A stretch of DNA of 64,000 nucleotides from Clostridium sp. UBA699 (GCA_002298915.1 DBML01000032.1:93179-157178); one strand, 5' to 3'; shown: positions 14,593 through 24,013, counted from the stretch's first letter. Made by a program: numbers and translations. The notes: generated by a model from the letters alone, not told the origin.

Positions 14593-15789
14593 TTATTTGC
14601 TTACTAATTCTTTAGTATCTCTTGCTATTACAAGTTCTTCGTTGGTCGGGATAACGAAAACCTTAACCTTTGAGTCTGCAGCGCTTATTTCCATCTGCTT
14701 TCCTCTAGCGTTTGAGTTCAGCTCCTTGTCGATGTGTACTCCCATGTATGAGAGCCTTTCGCATATAGCTTCCCTGCATGATGCTGAGTTTTCTCCCAGT
14801 CCGGCAGTAAAGACGATAGCGTCTGCTCCGTTAAGTATAGCAGCGTATGCTCCTACTGTCTGGTTAACCCTGTAGTAGTAAACATCAAGAGCAAGCTGAG
14901 CTCTTTCGTTTCCTTCAGCTGAAGCATTTTCAAGGTCTCTGAAGTCGCTGCTGAGCCCTGAAAGTCCGAGAACTCCCGACTTCTTGTTCATGAGGTCGTT
15001 AACCTGGTCAACAGTCATGCCTGCATCCTTTATAAGGAATGGCACTATGGCAGGATCGATGTCTCCGCACCTTGTTCCCATGGCTATACCAGCAAGCGGC
15101 GTGAAGCCCATGCTTGTGTCTATTGATTTTCCGCCTTTGACAGCGCAGATTGAAGCGCCGTTTCCAAGGTGGCATGTGATTATCTTTGTATCCTTCTTGT
15201 CTTTTCCGAGCATTACTGCTGCCTGCTCTGAAACGAACTTGTGGGAAGTTCCGTGGAAGCCGTATTTTCTTACTCCGAGATCCTTGTAAAGCTCATAAGG
15301 AAGGGCGTACATGTATGCTTCCTTTGGAAGTGTCTGATGGAACGCTGTGTCGAACACGGCAACCATAGGAGTTTTTGGCATGAGTTCCCTGCATGCGTTT
15401 ATTCCTATAAGGTTTGGCGGGTTGTGGAGCGGAGCAAGCTTTATGCAATCCTCAAGAGCTGACATAACGTCGTCGTTTATAACGACCGAGTCAGCGTATT
15501 TTTCACCTGCATGGACAACCCTGTGTCCTACAGCTGTGATTTCATCCATGCTCTTCAGTACACCGTGGTTAGGGTCTACGATAGCATCGAGAACGTGCTT
15601 TATTGCATCCTTGTGGTCCTTCATAGGCACTTCAAGGACGAACTTGTCGTCGTTAGCTTTGTGTGTGAGTATGGAGCCTTCGATTCCTATTCTCTCAACA
15701 AGGCCTTTTGCTGTAGCGTTTTCGTTTTCCATGTTGATGAGCTGGTATTTTAATGATGAACTTCCGCAGTTTATTACTAATACATTCAT
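14593..15789 (-). CDS. ackA: Acetate kinase
   Basis: Interconverts acetyl phosphate plus ADP with acetate plus ATP, the substrate-level phosphorylation step of acetate fermentation. It has 398 residues with the ASKHA N-terminal motif INCGSSSLKYQL, the KYGFHGTSHKFV stretch (about 175-186), GNGASICA and GTRCGDIDPAI. It follows pta by 19 bases in one operon with an AGGAGGAATAT site. No clear terminator follows. Confidence 0.97.
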   Translation of the reverse strand: MNVLVINCGSSSLKYQLINMENENATAKGLVERIGIEGSILTHKANDDKFVLEVPMKDHKDAIKHVLDAIVDPNHGVLKSMDEITAVGHRVVHAGEKYADSVVINDDVMSALEDCIKLAPLHNPPNLIGINACRELMPKTPMVAVFDTAFHQTLPKEAYMYALPYELYKDLGVRKYGFHGTSHKFVSEQAAVMLGKDKKDTKIITCHLGNGASICAVKGGKSIDTSMGFTPLAGIAMGTRCGDIDPAIVPFLIKDAGMTVDQVNDLMNKKSGVLGLSGLSSDFRDLENASAEGNERAQLALDVYYYRVNQTVGAYAAILNGADAIVFTAGLGENSASCREAICERLSYMGVHIDKELNSNARGKQMEISAADSKVKVFVIPTNEELVIARDTKELVSK

Positions 15790-15808
15790 TAATATATTCC
15801 TCCTAAAA

Positions 15809-16807
15809 TTACATGTTCTGTGCCTGAACAGCTGTTATTGCTACTACGTTTACTATGTCCTCGACGCTGCAGCCTCTTGAAAGGTCGTTGATAGGTTTAG
15901 CGAAGCCCTGGCATACAGGTCCTATGGCGTCTGCGCCAGCAAACCTCTGAACCAGCTTGTAGCCTATGTTTCCAGCCTGGAGGTCCGGGAACACCAGCAC
16001 GTTTGCTTTTCCTGCAACCGGGCTGTTCGGAGCCTTCAGCGCACCAACCTTAGGTACTATCGCAGCGTCAAGCTGGAGTTCCCCGTCTATGAGAAGGTCA
16101 GGCCTGAGTTCCTTAGCTATCCTTGTAGCTTCTCTTACCTTGTCCACAAGCTCATGCTCAGCGCTTCCGTGAGTCGAGAAGGAAAGCATTGCAACCTTAG
16201 GTTCCATATTGCAGAGATCTTTTGCAGTATCAGCAGTGCTTATTGCAATTGCTGCCAGCTGGGCTGCATCCGGATTCGGATTTACTGCGCAGTCTGCGAA
16301 AAGAAGCATCCCGTCCTGTCCGTATTCACAGTCAGGTACGAGCATAACGAATGTGCTTGATACAGTTGAAATTCCAGGTGCTGTCTTTATTATCTGAAGA
16401 CCAGGTCTCAGAAGATCGCCTGTTGTATGTATTGCACCTGATACCATTCCGTCAGCGTCTCCGTTCTTTACCATCATTGTTGCATAGTAAAGAGGGTCGC
16501 TGATAATGCTGTCAGCTTTTTCCATGGTCATTCCCTTGTTTTTTCTCAGTTCATAAAAACCTTCAACGTAAGCAGGTTTTTTTGGGGATGTCTCCGGATC
16601 GATTATCTCGACACCTTCGATGTTGGCTCCAACTTTTGCTGCATTTTCTTTGATCTTAGCTTCATTTCCAACTAAAATGACGTGAGCCAAAGATTTCTCT
16701 TTGATGATCTGGCTTGCCTTAAGTGTTCTCTCTTCTTCACCTTCAGGCAAGACGATTTTCTTCACATCGCTTTGAGCCATGGCCCAAATCTTGTTCATAA
16801 AATCCAT
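15809..16807 (-). CDS. pta: Phosphate acetyltransferase
   Basis: Interconverts acetyl-CoA and acetyl phosphate. This is the 333-residue short Pta lacking the N-terminal regulatory domains of the long enterobacterial form. Landmarks are KKIVLPEGEEERTL, DGMVSGAIHTTGDLLRP (about 134-150) and VFPDLQAGNIGYKL near the C-terminus. ATG 16807 has AAGGGG ten bases upstream; the longer frame extends into the promoter and is rejected. Confidence 0.96.
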   Translation of the reverse strand: MDFMNKIWAMAQSDVKKIVLPEGEEERTLKASQIIKEKSLAHVILVGNEAKIKENAAKVGANIEGVEIIDPETSPKKPAYVEGFYELRKNKGMTMEKADSIISDPLYYATMMVKNGDADGMVSGAIHTTGDLLRPGLQIIKTAPGISTVSSTFVMLVPDCEYGQDGMLLFADCAVNPNPDAAQLAAIAISTADTAKDLCNMEPKVAMLSFSTHGSAEHELVDKVREATRIAKELRPDLLIDGELQLDAAIVPKVGALKAPNSPVAGKANVLVFPDLQAGNIGYKLVQRFAGADAIGPVCQGFAKPINDLSRGCSVEDIVNVVAITAVQAQNM

Positions 16808-16853
16808 AACTAAAATACCCCTTCCGAAAATGTTTATTTTTACACACATATAT

Positions 16854-16883
16854 AATATAATCCTTTTATAATATGTTTTTCAA
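16854..16883 (-). promoter_or_regulatory. Promoter of pta-ackA
   Basis: Minus-strand TTGAAA (16878-16883), 18-base spacer, TATATT (16854-16859), in AT-rich DNA between pta and tmcAL. Confidence 0.7.
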
Positions 16884-16911
16884 CAAAAAACTGTAAATTT
16901 ATTAATTAAAA

Positions 16912-16940
16912 TTAAAAATTAAGCAACTTTTCTGTAAAAT
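16912..16940 (+). promoter_or_regulatory. Possible promoter of tmcAL
   Basis: TTAAAA (16912-16917), 17-base spacer, TAAAAT (16935-16940). The -35 is poor and the region is AT-rich, so this is only a reasonable guess. Confidence 0.4.
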
Positions 16941-16961
16941 ATTTGGAAGGGAAGTGGAATT

Positions 16962-18155
16962 TTGAATATAACGGGAGTAATCGTCGAATACAACCCGATG
17001 CACAACGGTCACCTTCACCACCTAGAGCTTTGCAGGGAGGCAACCCGTCCTGACGCTGTCGTGGCGGTGATGAGCGGGAATTTCGTGCAGAGGGGCAATC
17101 CTGCGCTGCTAGATAAATGGACAAGGGCGAGGCATGCCCTTGAAAACGGTGTGGATCTCGTCATCGAGCTTCCTTCTCTTTATTCGCTGTCATCTGCCGA
17201 GTTTTTTGCGACCGGGGCCGTGGGCATCCTGGACTCGCTAGGCATGATAAGCACAATATGCTTCGGCTCTGAGCATGCAGATGCTGAAGGGATGCTGGAG
17301 GTAAGCCGGTTCCTTATCGATGAACCGCAGGAATACAGGGATCTCCTCAGAAGCCATCTTGATTCGGGATTGGACTTCCCAACAGCAAGGAGCCTGACAC
17401 TTGAGGAGTCCCTTAAAGGATACCCAGGCTTCCTGGAAGCATCGAACAGCATCCTAGGCATAGAATACTGCAAGAGCCTGCTCAGGCTCAACAGCAACAT
17501 AAAGCCGAAGGCCGTTCAGCGTTCGGGCAGCAAATACACCGACACCGAGCTCAGCATGGAATTCTCAAGCGCGACTTCCATCAGGGAGCACCTGCGGTGC
17601 GGAAGGGACATGTCCGAGCTTGAATCGCAGGTGCCGAAGAATGTCTTTGCCACCCTGAGCCAGCTGAAAAATAAGGGCCACAGCTTTTCAGAGGCCGATG
17701 CCATGCTGCCTTATCTCAGGTACCGGTGCTTCACTGAAGCAGCTGCCCTCAAAAGCCTTCCCGACGTTTCCGAAGGTCTTGAAAACAGGATCCTCAGGGC
17801 TGCAGAAGCCGCGGTCAGCTTTGAAAGCCTGATAGGCTCTGTCAAGACTAAGCGCTACACCTATACCAGGATAAGCAGGATCATGACTCAGTTCTTCGCA
17901 GGCTTCGACAGGTTTGACACGGCAGCCATGCGGAAGCAAGCTCCTGAGTATGCGAGGGTCCTGGGGTTCACCGGAAAAGGGGCCGAGCTTCTAAGGATGG
18001 CGAAAAAGACCTCGAGAATACCGATAGTTATGAAGGTCAGGGAAAATCAGTTCAAGGCCATGGATCTTGAGCTCCAGGCGACAAGGGCCTACAGCCTCTT
18101 AAACCCTGACATAAGGTACAACGAGGATTTCCTAAGGCAGCCTGTGATCATTTGA
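16962..18155 (+). CDS. tmcAL: tRNA(Met) cytidine acetate ligase TmcAL (YlbM)
   Basis: Makes N4-acetylcytidine at the wobble position of elongator tRNA-Met, using acetate and ATP instead of acetyl-CoA. It has 397 residues. The nucleotidyltransferase-like N-terminus has VEYNPMHNGHLHHL (HxGH motif), MSGNFVQRGNPALLDKW and a central FSSATSIREHLR region typical of the family. It uses a TTG start at 16962 after GGAAGGGAAGTGG. It stands alone on the plus strand, divergent from pta-ackA and closed by a strong palindromic terminator. Confidence 0.94.
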   Translation: MNITGVIVEYNPMHNGHLHHLELCREATRPDAVVAVMSGNFVQRGNPALLDKWTRARHALENGVDLVIELPSLYSLSSAEFFATGAVGILDSLGMISTICFGSEHADAEGMLEVSRFLIDEPQEYRDLLRSHLDSGLDFPTARSLTLEESLKGYPGFLEASNSILGIEYCKSLLRLNSNIKPKAVQRSGSKYTDTELSMEFSSATSIREHLRCGRDMSELESQVPKNVFATLSQLKNKGHSFSEADAMLPYLRYRCFTEAAALKSLPDVSEGLENRILRAAEAAVSFESLIGSVKTKRYTYTRISRIMTQFFAGFDRFDTAAMRKQAPEYARVLGFTGKGAELLRMAKKTSRIPIVMKVRENQFKAMDLELQATRAYSLLNPDIRYNEDFLRQPVII

Positions 18156-18160
18156 TTAAT

Positions 18161-18198
18161 AAGAAAAGAATCTCTGCATATGCAGAGATTCTTTTCTT
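18161..18198. terminator. Bidirectional terminator between tmcAL and the coaD unit
   Basis: Perfect 38-base palindrome (19-base arm AAGAAAAGAATCTCTGCAT and its complement). A-rich and T-rich outer arms make it usable from both sides by the two converging genes. Confidence 0.85.
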
Positions 18199-18206
18199 AT
18201 GTACTT

Positions 18207-18731
18207 CTATTTGAATTCCTTCAGTTCGTTTATGTTGCTCCTGATTGTGTTCCCCTTGAGGTTTATGTCTGTCTCAAGCTGCTTAACGAAGGATTCCATC
18301 TCGCCCTTAAGGCTCTTGAGCATAGCCTGACCCTTGTCGTTGATTTCGAACTCAAGCTGGGTGAGTATCCCGTTTGCATAATCCCTTGCGCTCAGTCTCA
18401 TCGCCTTTGCGTTTTTCTGAGCCATGCTTTCAATCTCCTCAGCCCTCAGCTTAGCTTCCTTCGTAATATCGTGGCTTTCGATGTGCTTCTTGAGCATCTG
18501 AAGATTTTCGGCTTTGATGCGTTCAGATTCCTGGATAGCCTCGCTGAGTATCCTTTCCTTCTCATCGCATATCCATTTCGCCTTTTTGAATTCCTCCGGC
18601 AGGTAGTTTACTATCTGGTCAATTATATCAAGCGCCTCTTTCTTATTGACCATGACTTTCCCAGACATAGGAACCTTTGATGAGGTTTCGATTATTTCTT
18701 CAAGGTATTCAAGCAAGCTTATGATATCCAT
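18207..18731 (-). CDS. Coiled-coil protein encoded with coaD (often annotated as ATPase)
   Basis: 174 residues, mostly charged alpha-helix: a helical N-terminus, then long heptad-like stretches rich in Glu, Lys and Ala (roughly residues 50-150). No Walker motif, signal peptide or membrane segment is visible, so the frequent 'ATPase' label of clostridial homologues is not supported by sequence; resemblance to stator-stalk or DivIVA-like coiled coils is only general. It lies directly after coaD (12 bases), before a shared terminator. The ATG at 18731 is favoured over 18737 for spacing from GGGGGAG. Function unknown. Confidence 0.8.
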   Translation of the reverse strand: MDIISLLEYLEEIIETSSKVPMSGKVMVNKKEALDIIDQIVNYLPEEFKKAKWICDEKERILSEAIQESERIKAENLQMLKKHIESHDITKEAKLRAEEIESMAQKNAKAMRLSARDYANGILTQLEFEINDKGQAMLKSLKGEMESFVKQLETDINLKGNTIRSNINELKEFK

Positions 18732-18743
18732 TGACATCTCCCC

Positions 18744-19226
18744 CTAATTGTTGTTTAGTTTATCAAAAATATCCGGTATTATCTCGTCCGGAACCAACCC
18801 CTTGATAGATCCTCCGAATGTCGCAACCTGCTTAACAGAGGATGAGCTCAAAAATGAATTCTTTGCGCTTGTCATCATGAACACCGTTTCGACGCTTGGA
18901 TCCAGCTGCTTGTTCATCAGCGCCATCTGGAACTCGTAGTCGAAGTCTGTAAGGGTCCTGAGGCCCTTTATGATTATCTTTGCGTTTTTCTGGTTGACGA
19001 AGTCTATCAGAAGCCCGCTGAAGGAGCATACCTCTACATTCTCGTAATCCCTGGTAACCCTCCTTATCAGCTCAACCCTCTCCTCGGATGTAAAAAGGCT
19101 TGTCTTGTCAGGGTTTATTAGGACAGCTACAATTACTTTTTCAAAGGCATTAGCAGATCTCTTGATTATGTCGAAATGCCCGTTGGTGATTGGATCGAAG
19201 CTGCCCGGATACACTACTATGTTCAT
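18744..19226 (-). CDS. coaD: Phosphopantetheine adenylyltransferase
   Basis: Penultimate step of CoA synthesis: 4'-phosphopantetheine plus ATP gives dephospho-CoA. It has 160 residues with the nucleotidyltransferase motif YPGSFDPITNGHFDII (TxGH) at the N-terminus and the C-terminal FLSSSSVKQVA motif. The longer frame upstream overlaps rsmD and is rejected; ATG 19226 has GAGGAG and lies two bases before the rsmD stop. rsmD-coaD is a widespread pair. Confidence 0.96.
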   Translation of the reverse strand: MNIVVYPGSFDPITNGHFDIIKRSANAFEKVIVAVLINPDKTSLFTSEERVELIRRVTRDYENVEVCSFSGLLIDFVNQKNAKIIIKGLRTLTDFDYEFQMALMNKQLDPSVETVFMMTSAKNSFLSSSSVKQVATFGGSIKGLVPDEIIPDIFDKLNNN

Positions 19227-19227
19227 T

Positions 19228-19788
19228 TTAATTCTCCTCAAACTTATAGAAGCAGATGGTCGTGTTGCCATACTTTCTATAATCACTAAGTATTATTCTG
19301 TCTGTGCCTTCATACAGCTGCTCTTTCGTGTCTATCTTTGTGACTATTATTCCTTCCGCGTTCAGCAGCCCTAGCTCCTGTATCATCTCGACCGCTTTAG
19401 GTATCATGTCTTTCATGTAAGGCGGATCAATAAATATTATGTCAAACACTTCATGTTCAGCCCCAAGCTTTTCAAGAGCCTTGTAGGAGTCCATGTTAAG
19501 GCTCCTGCATGTATCGGTGAAATTCAAATTCTCAATGTTTTTCTTCAGGAAGCTGTAGGTTTCAGGGCTCCTGTCAACGAGAACGACCTTCTTCGCTCCC
19601 CTGCTTGCAGCCTCAAGCCCCAGACTCCCCGTGCCGGCGAATACGTCCAGAGCATTAGAGCCGTAAACCCTGTTCTGAATGATGCTGAAAATCGATTCCT
19701 TTACCCTGTCCAGTGTAGGCCTTGTCGTTTCAAAGCCAACCGGCGCCAGCAGTTTTCTTCCCTTCGCCAAACCGGCAATAATCCTCAT
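19228..19788 (-). CDS. rsmD: 16S rRNA (guanine966-N2)-methyltransferase RsmD
   Basis: SAM-dependent N2 methylation of G966 in 16S rRNA. It has 186 residues with SAM motif LDVFAGTGSLGLEAASRGA (about 45-63) and catalytic motif IFIDPPYMKD (NPPY class). ATG 19788 is preceded by CAGGAGG; the upstream extension has no ribosome-binding site. Coupled to coaD. Confidence 0.94.
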   Translation of the reverse strand: MRIIAGLAKGRKLLAPVGFETTRPTLDRVKESIFSIIQNRVYGSNALDVFAGTGSLGLEAASRGAKKVVLVDRSPETYSFLKKNIENLNFTDTCRSLNMDSYKALEKLGAEHEVFDIIFIDPPYMKDMIPKAVEMIQELGLLNAEGIIVTKIDTKEQLYEGTDRIILSDYRKYGNTTICFYKFEEN

Positions 19789-19867
19789 CTTTACCTCCTG
19801 AATGGCCGCATTCGGACCATTTTTCTTTAAATATAATATCACAAAAACTATTTTTTTACAAATGCAT

Positions 19868-21898
19868 CTAGTTGAAGCAGATGTACAGGGAGTTGTTCTC
19901 TATTTTTTTCATCATCTCTTCCCTGACCAGCCTGTCTTCAGCGATCTCGCTGCTGAACAGCTCTTCCGCGGACCTGTGGGCAGCTCTCAGAAGCCCTATG
20001 TCTTCGATCATATCGGCAAGAACAAAGCCAGCTTCACCGCTCTGCCTGCAGCCGAAAATCTCCCCTCCGCCTCTCAGTTTGAGATCCTCTTCGGCAATAA
20101 AGAAGCCGTCGCTGCTTTCCTCCAGTATGCTGAGCCTCTTCCTTGAGACAGCTGTTTTAGTTGCGGAAATAAGCATGCAGTAAGATTTTTCGCTTCCCCT
20201 GCCGACCCTGCCTCTCAGTTGGTGAAGCTGGGCAAGCCCGAATCTTTCGGCGTTTTCCACTATCATGATGGTGGCGTTTGGCACATTGACCCCAACTTCG
20301 ATAACCGTTGTCGACACAAGCACGCTTATCCTGTTTTCCTTGAAGGCTTTCATGACTTCGTCCTTCTCCCTTGAATTCATCCTGCCGTGCAGCACCCCAA
20401 CCTTCTCCCCTTTGAAGTGCTTATCCCTGAGCTCAGAGTACAGCATCTCGACAGAATTCAGCTCCAGTTTCTCGTTCTCCTCTATGAGAGGGCAGACCAC
20501 ATAGACCTGCCTTCCCTTCCGGACCTCGTTCAGGGCGAAACCGTAAACCTTGTTTCTGCCCTTTGCATCGAAAATCCTCGTATCTATCGCCTTTCTTCCC
20601 GGCGGCAGCTCATCAATAACCGATAGCCCAAGGTCGCCGTACAGCAGAAGTGTCAGTGTCCTTGGAATTGGAGTCGCAGACATTACAAGCGTGTCGACGC
20701 ACCTGTCCTTGTTTATGAGCTTGCTCCTCTGCGCAACTCCGAACCTGTGCTGTTCATCAGTCACGACAAGGCCAAGGTTGGCGAACTCGACATTATCCTC
20801 AAGCACTGCATGCGTTCCTATGACAAGGTCCACCTCTCCCGACCTGATCTGTTCCTTGAGGCTTTCCTTGCTTTTGGGCGGAGTGCTCCCGCAAAGCAGG
20901 CCAATCCTGACTCCGAAGCCGGACAGGAAAGCCGTTGCCTCAGAATAATGCTGGAGAGCCAGGATCTCAGTCGGAGCCATGAGCACGGCCTGGTACCCAT
21001 TCTTGACCACATTCAAGATGGATATCAACGCAACGATGGTCTTGCCGCTGCCTACGTCTCCCTGAAGGAGCCTGTTCATAGGGACGGGCTTTTTCTGGTC
21101 GCTGAGGATCTCCCTGAGCACCCTCCTCTGAGCAGCAGTCAGTTCGTAGCTCAGCCGCGACCCAACCTCGCTCATTTCCTGCACAATCTTGAAAGGAATG
21201 CCTTCCTTCTCAGTTTTGTGGAACTCCCTCAGTGCAAGGAGCTTAAGGGAGAAAACGAAAAGCTCCTGAAACTTGAGCCTGTCCCTGGCCTTCGCCAGCG
21301 AGGCCGAATCCTCTGGAAAGTGAATATTCCTGACCGCATCCTCGAGGGACAGGAATCCGTGCTTCGAAAGTATCCATTCCGGCATGTTTTCTGTGATGGT
21401 GATTTTATCAAGGACCTCTTTCATAAGCTTCATTATCAGGCTGTTTGTGATCCCGGACTTCAGCGCATATTTGGGGAGGAGCTTCTCCTGACCTTCAGCT
21501 TTATCATAAAGCTCATTCCCGCTCACAAGGGAGGGGTTTATCATCACGCTTTCCCCTTTGTAATCCTGGATCTTGCCTAGAAGCTTGCATTCGCCTCCTA
21601 CCTTCAGGCTGTTCTTGATATAGGGCTGGTTGAACCATTTGCCTTTAAGTTTTCGCCCCTCCCAGTCGAACACCACCGTTGTCATCAGCTTGGATGTCTT
21701 CGTCCTGAAATCCCTTTCTATCTTCGAAACCCTGCATGTTATGACGGTCTTCCCGTCCTTGGCGCCGTTGATCACCTCATAGTCTCTCGGAAAATAGAGA
21801 ATGAGGTCCATAATATTGAAAATCAGGCATCTGTTAAGATTTTCCCTGACCTTTGGTCCGACTCCCTTTAAAAGGCTTATATCATCGTATATTCTCAT
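19868..21898 (-). CDS. recG: ATP-dependent DNA helicase RecG
   Basis: Branch-migration helicase that remodels stalled forks and recombination intermediates. It has 676 residues: N-terminal wedge/OB domain (about 1-150), helicase motif I LLQGDVGSGKTIVAL (about 275-289), motif II DEQHRFGV, motif III MSATPIPRTL, and C-terminal motifs VIEVGVNVPNA and QLRGRVGRG. Length is normal. It lies between fakA and rsmD, as in other Firmicutes. Confidence 0.97.
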   Translation of the reverse strand: MRIYDDISLLKGVGPKVRENLNRCLIFNIMDLILYFPRDYEVINGAKDGKTVITCRVSKIERDFRTKTSKLMTTVVFDWEGRKLKGKWFNQPYIKNSLKVGGECKLLGKIQDYKGESVMINPSLVSGNELYDKAEGQEKLLPKYALKSGITNSLIMKLMKEVLDKITITENMPEWILSKHGFLSLEDAVRNIHFPEDSASLAKARDRLKFQELFVFSLKLLALREFHKTEKEGIPFKIVQEMSEVGSRLSYELTAAQRRVLREILSDQKKPVPMNRLLQGDVGSGKTIVALISILNVVKNGYQAVLMAPTEILALQHYSEATAFLSGFGVRIGLLCGSTPPKSKESLKEQIRSGEVDLVIGTHAVLEDNVEFANLGLVVTDEQHRFGVAQRSKLINKDRCVDTLVMSATPIPRTLTLLLYGDLGLSVIDELPPGRKAIDTRIFDAKGRNKVYGFALNEVRKGRQVYVVCPLIEENEKLELNSVEMLYSELRDKHFKGEKVGVLHGRMNSREKDEVMKAFKENRISVLVSTTVIEVGVNVPNATIMIVENAERFGLAQLHQLRGRVGRGSEKSYCMLISATKTAVSRKRLSILEESSDGFFIAEEDLKLRGGGEIFGCRQSGEAGFVLADMIEDIGLLRAAHRSAEELFSSEIAEDRLVREEMMKKIENNSLYICFN

Positions 21899-21953
21899 CT
21901 CTGTACCTCGGAATAAATGTTATACAAGAAAAATGTATCACAACAAAACAAAT

Positions 21954-21973
21954 AAAAAAAGCCCTTAGGCTTT
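21954..21973 (-). terminator. Intrinsic terminator after fakA
   Basis: Minus strand: AAAGCC / GGCTTT stem with a 4-base loop, then a T run, three bases past the fakA stop. Confidence 0.75.
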
Positions 21974-21975
21974 CT

Positions 21976-23613
21976 TTATTCTACTGATATTAGAAAATAG
22001 TAGAGCGGCTGTCCGCCGTCATAGTACTGGACATCAAGTTCGGAGTATTTGTCCTCCATGGCTTCCATGAGCTCTTCAACCTTCTCAGGTTCGCTGTCGC
22101 TGCCGTAAAAAACAGTGATAAGCTCGCTTTCGTCTGTGACCATCCTGGATACCAGCTCAGAGGCAACGGCATACGGATCCTGTCCGACCTCTACGATCTT
22201 GCCTTCGACCAGCCCGAGTATGTCTCCTTCTTTTATCTCAATCCCGTCCATCTCCGTGTCCCTAACGGCATATGTGACCGATCCTGTCGCCACCGAATAA
22301 ACAGATTCGTTCATTGACTTGACGTTCTCCTCAGGAGAAAGATCGCTGTTGAAAACCGTTATGGCGGTTATGCCCTGAGGTATTGTTTTGGTCTGAATAA
22401 CATGAACATTCTTTTCTGACATCTCTGCCGCCTGTGTAGCAGCCATGATTATGTTCTTGTTGTTCGGAAGTATGAATATGTGCTCGGCGTTCAGCTTGTT
22501 CACAGAGCTGAGTATGTCCTGCGTGCTTGGATTCATGGTCTGTCCGCCTTCAATCACCGCGTCTACTCCCAAATCTTCGAAGATGTTCTTTATGCCTGTA
22601 CCCATCGCAACCGAAACGAATGCATACTTCTTCTTCTCTGAATCTTCCTCTGTTTCTTCGACAACCTCATCGGCCTGCTCGTTTATGATGCTTCTGTGCT
22701 GCTCCCTCATGTTGTCGATCTTAATCTTGTTGAGCTCGCCAAGCTTAAGGGCTTCTGTGAGTACATAGCCCGGCTCGTTTGTATGCACGTGCACCTTGAC
22801 TATATCGTCTGAGCCTACAACTATGATCGAGTCGCCTATCTTTTCAAGCTTTTCTTTGAACAGCTCCAGATCTGCATCCTCAGACTTGATGAAGAACTCC
22901 GTACAGTAGCCGTAAGCTATTTCCTGCTCAACTTCTCCCTGTTCCATCATCTCAGCCGGAACCGCTTCCGCCCTCGCTTCTTTTATTTCCACAGCCTCGA
23001 TGTTGTTAAGCAGCACATCCTTCATGCCTTCGAGAAGCACGAGGAGGCCTTTTCCGCCTGCATCGACAACCTTAGCTTTTTTGAGCACAGGAAGCATTTC
23101 AGGTGTCTTGTTAAGGATAACCAGGCTGTGCGCGCACACTTCCTCCATCAGCCCCCCAAGGTCTCCTGCCTCTGACTTTGAAGCGCTGTCTCCAGCAGCC
23201 CTGATGACTGTCAGAATGGTGCCTTCAGTCGGCTTCATCACAGCCTTGTACGCGGCATTTGCCCCTTCTGCAATAGCAGCCCCGAACTCCTTTGAGTCCA
23301 CTTCTGTTTTGTGCTCAAGCCCTTTTGCCATTCCTCTGAGGATCTGGGACAGTATTACCCCGGAGTTCCCCCTCGCTCCCATAAGCGCCCCTCTGGCAAC
23401 CAGCCTGGCGACCTCTCCGATCGAATTTCCTTCGTAGTTTTTGATCTCCATTACCGCCGACCTGAATGTCATTGACATGTTTGTCCCGGTATCACCGTCA
23501 GGCACAGGGAAGACGTTCAACGCGTTAACGATTTCCTTCTGTTCCTCCAGCATGTTGTTAGCGTGTATGACCATGTTGCTGAACATCCGGCCATCAATTT
23601 TCAAATGTAACAT
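21976..23613 (-). CDS. fakA: Fatty acid kinase subunit FakA (DAK2-domain, YloV)
   Basis: Kinase subunit that phosphorylates fatty acids presented by a FakB protein, feeding acyl-phosphate into PlsX/PlsY lipid synthesis. It has 545 residues: N-terminal DAK2 nucleotide-binding domain with the Mg-binding NVFPVPDGDTGTNM (about 33-46) and GARGNSGVILSQ, a central domain, and a C-terminal DegV-like half. The asp23-fakA-recG order is conserved in Firmicutes. No fakB is in this window. Confidence 0.93.
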   Translation of the reverse strand: MLHLKIDGRMFSNMVIHANNMLEEQKEIVNALNVFPVPDGDTGTNMSMTFRSAVMEIKNYEGNSIGEVARLVARGALMGARGNSGVILSQILRGMAKGLEHKTEVDSKEFGAAIAEGANAAYKAVMKPTEGTILTVIRAAGDSASKSEAGDLGGLMEEVCAHSLVILNKTPEMLPVLKKAKVVDAGGKGLLVLLEGMKDVLLNNIEAVEIKEARAEAVPAEMMEQGEVEQEIAYGYCTEFFIKSEDADLELFKEKLEKIGDSIIVVGSDDIVKVHVHTNEPGYVLTEALKLGELNKIKIDNMREQHRSIINEQADEVVEETEEDSEKKKYAFVSVAMGTGIKNIFEDLGVDAVIEGGQTMNPSTQDILSSVNKLNAEHIFILPNNKNIIMAATQAAEMSEKNVHVIQTKTIPQGITAITVFNSDLSPEENVKSMNESVYSVATGSVTYAVRDTEMDGIEIKEGDILGLVEGKIVEVGQDPYAVASELVSRMVTDESELITVFYGSDSEPEKVEELMEAMEDKYSELDVQYYDGGQPLYYFLISVE

Positions 23614-23627
23614 TTAAGCAATCCCCC

Positions 23628-23978
23628 TTAGACTCTAACACCCTGAACGTTTACAGTGATGCTGGTCACCTTCAAGCCCGTGTAATTTTCGATATTGTAT
23701 CTTATTTTTTGAATTACGTTGTTTGCGATCTCGGAGATCTTTGTACCGTACTGCACCATGACAAACAGCTCTACGTACAGCTCATTGTCCTTTGAACGCA
23801 CCTTTACTCCCTTGTGCAGATTCTCGCCCTTTATAAGCTCCCAGATGCCGTCTGTAGCATTTTTGGAAGCCATGCCTACAACCCCATAGCATTCCATTGT
23901 TGAAAGACCCACAATGTTTGCCAGAACCTCTTCGGAATAATTTATCAAACCGTTTATATTTGTAATATTGCCTATCAT
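23628..23978 (-). CDS. Asp23/Gls24 family protein (YloU-like)
   Basis: 116 residues with the Asp23 core (NIVGLSTMECYGVVGMAS, then VFVMVQYG-like and a C-terminal TSITVNVQGVRV). Proteins of this family are membrane-associated envelope-stress factors, and the one before fakA is near-universal in Firmicutes. The ATG at 23978 follows AGAGGAGGG; the longer frame is rejected. It has its own promoter divergent from rpmB. Confidence 0.92.
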   Translation of the reverse strand: MIGNITNINGLINYSEEVLANIVGLSTMECYGVVGMASKNATDGIWELIKGENLHKGVKVRSKDNELYVELFVMVQYGTKISEIANNVIQKIRYNIENYTGLKVTSITVNVQGVRV

Positions 23979-24013
23979 CCTAAACCCTCCTCTATGTAAC
24001 ATCTATATAAGAT

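Noticed and set aside
18161..18198. Perfect 38-base palindrome considered as a recombination or phage site
   Set aside because: It lies between converging genes with A/T-rich arms and is explained as a bidirectional terminator.
20747..21580. 277-codon open frame on the plus strand opposite recG
   Set aside because: It lies wholly within recG, has no start signals and no recognisable domain.
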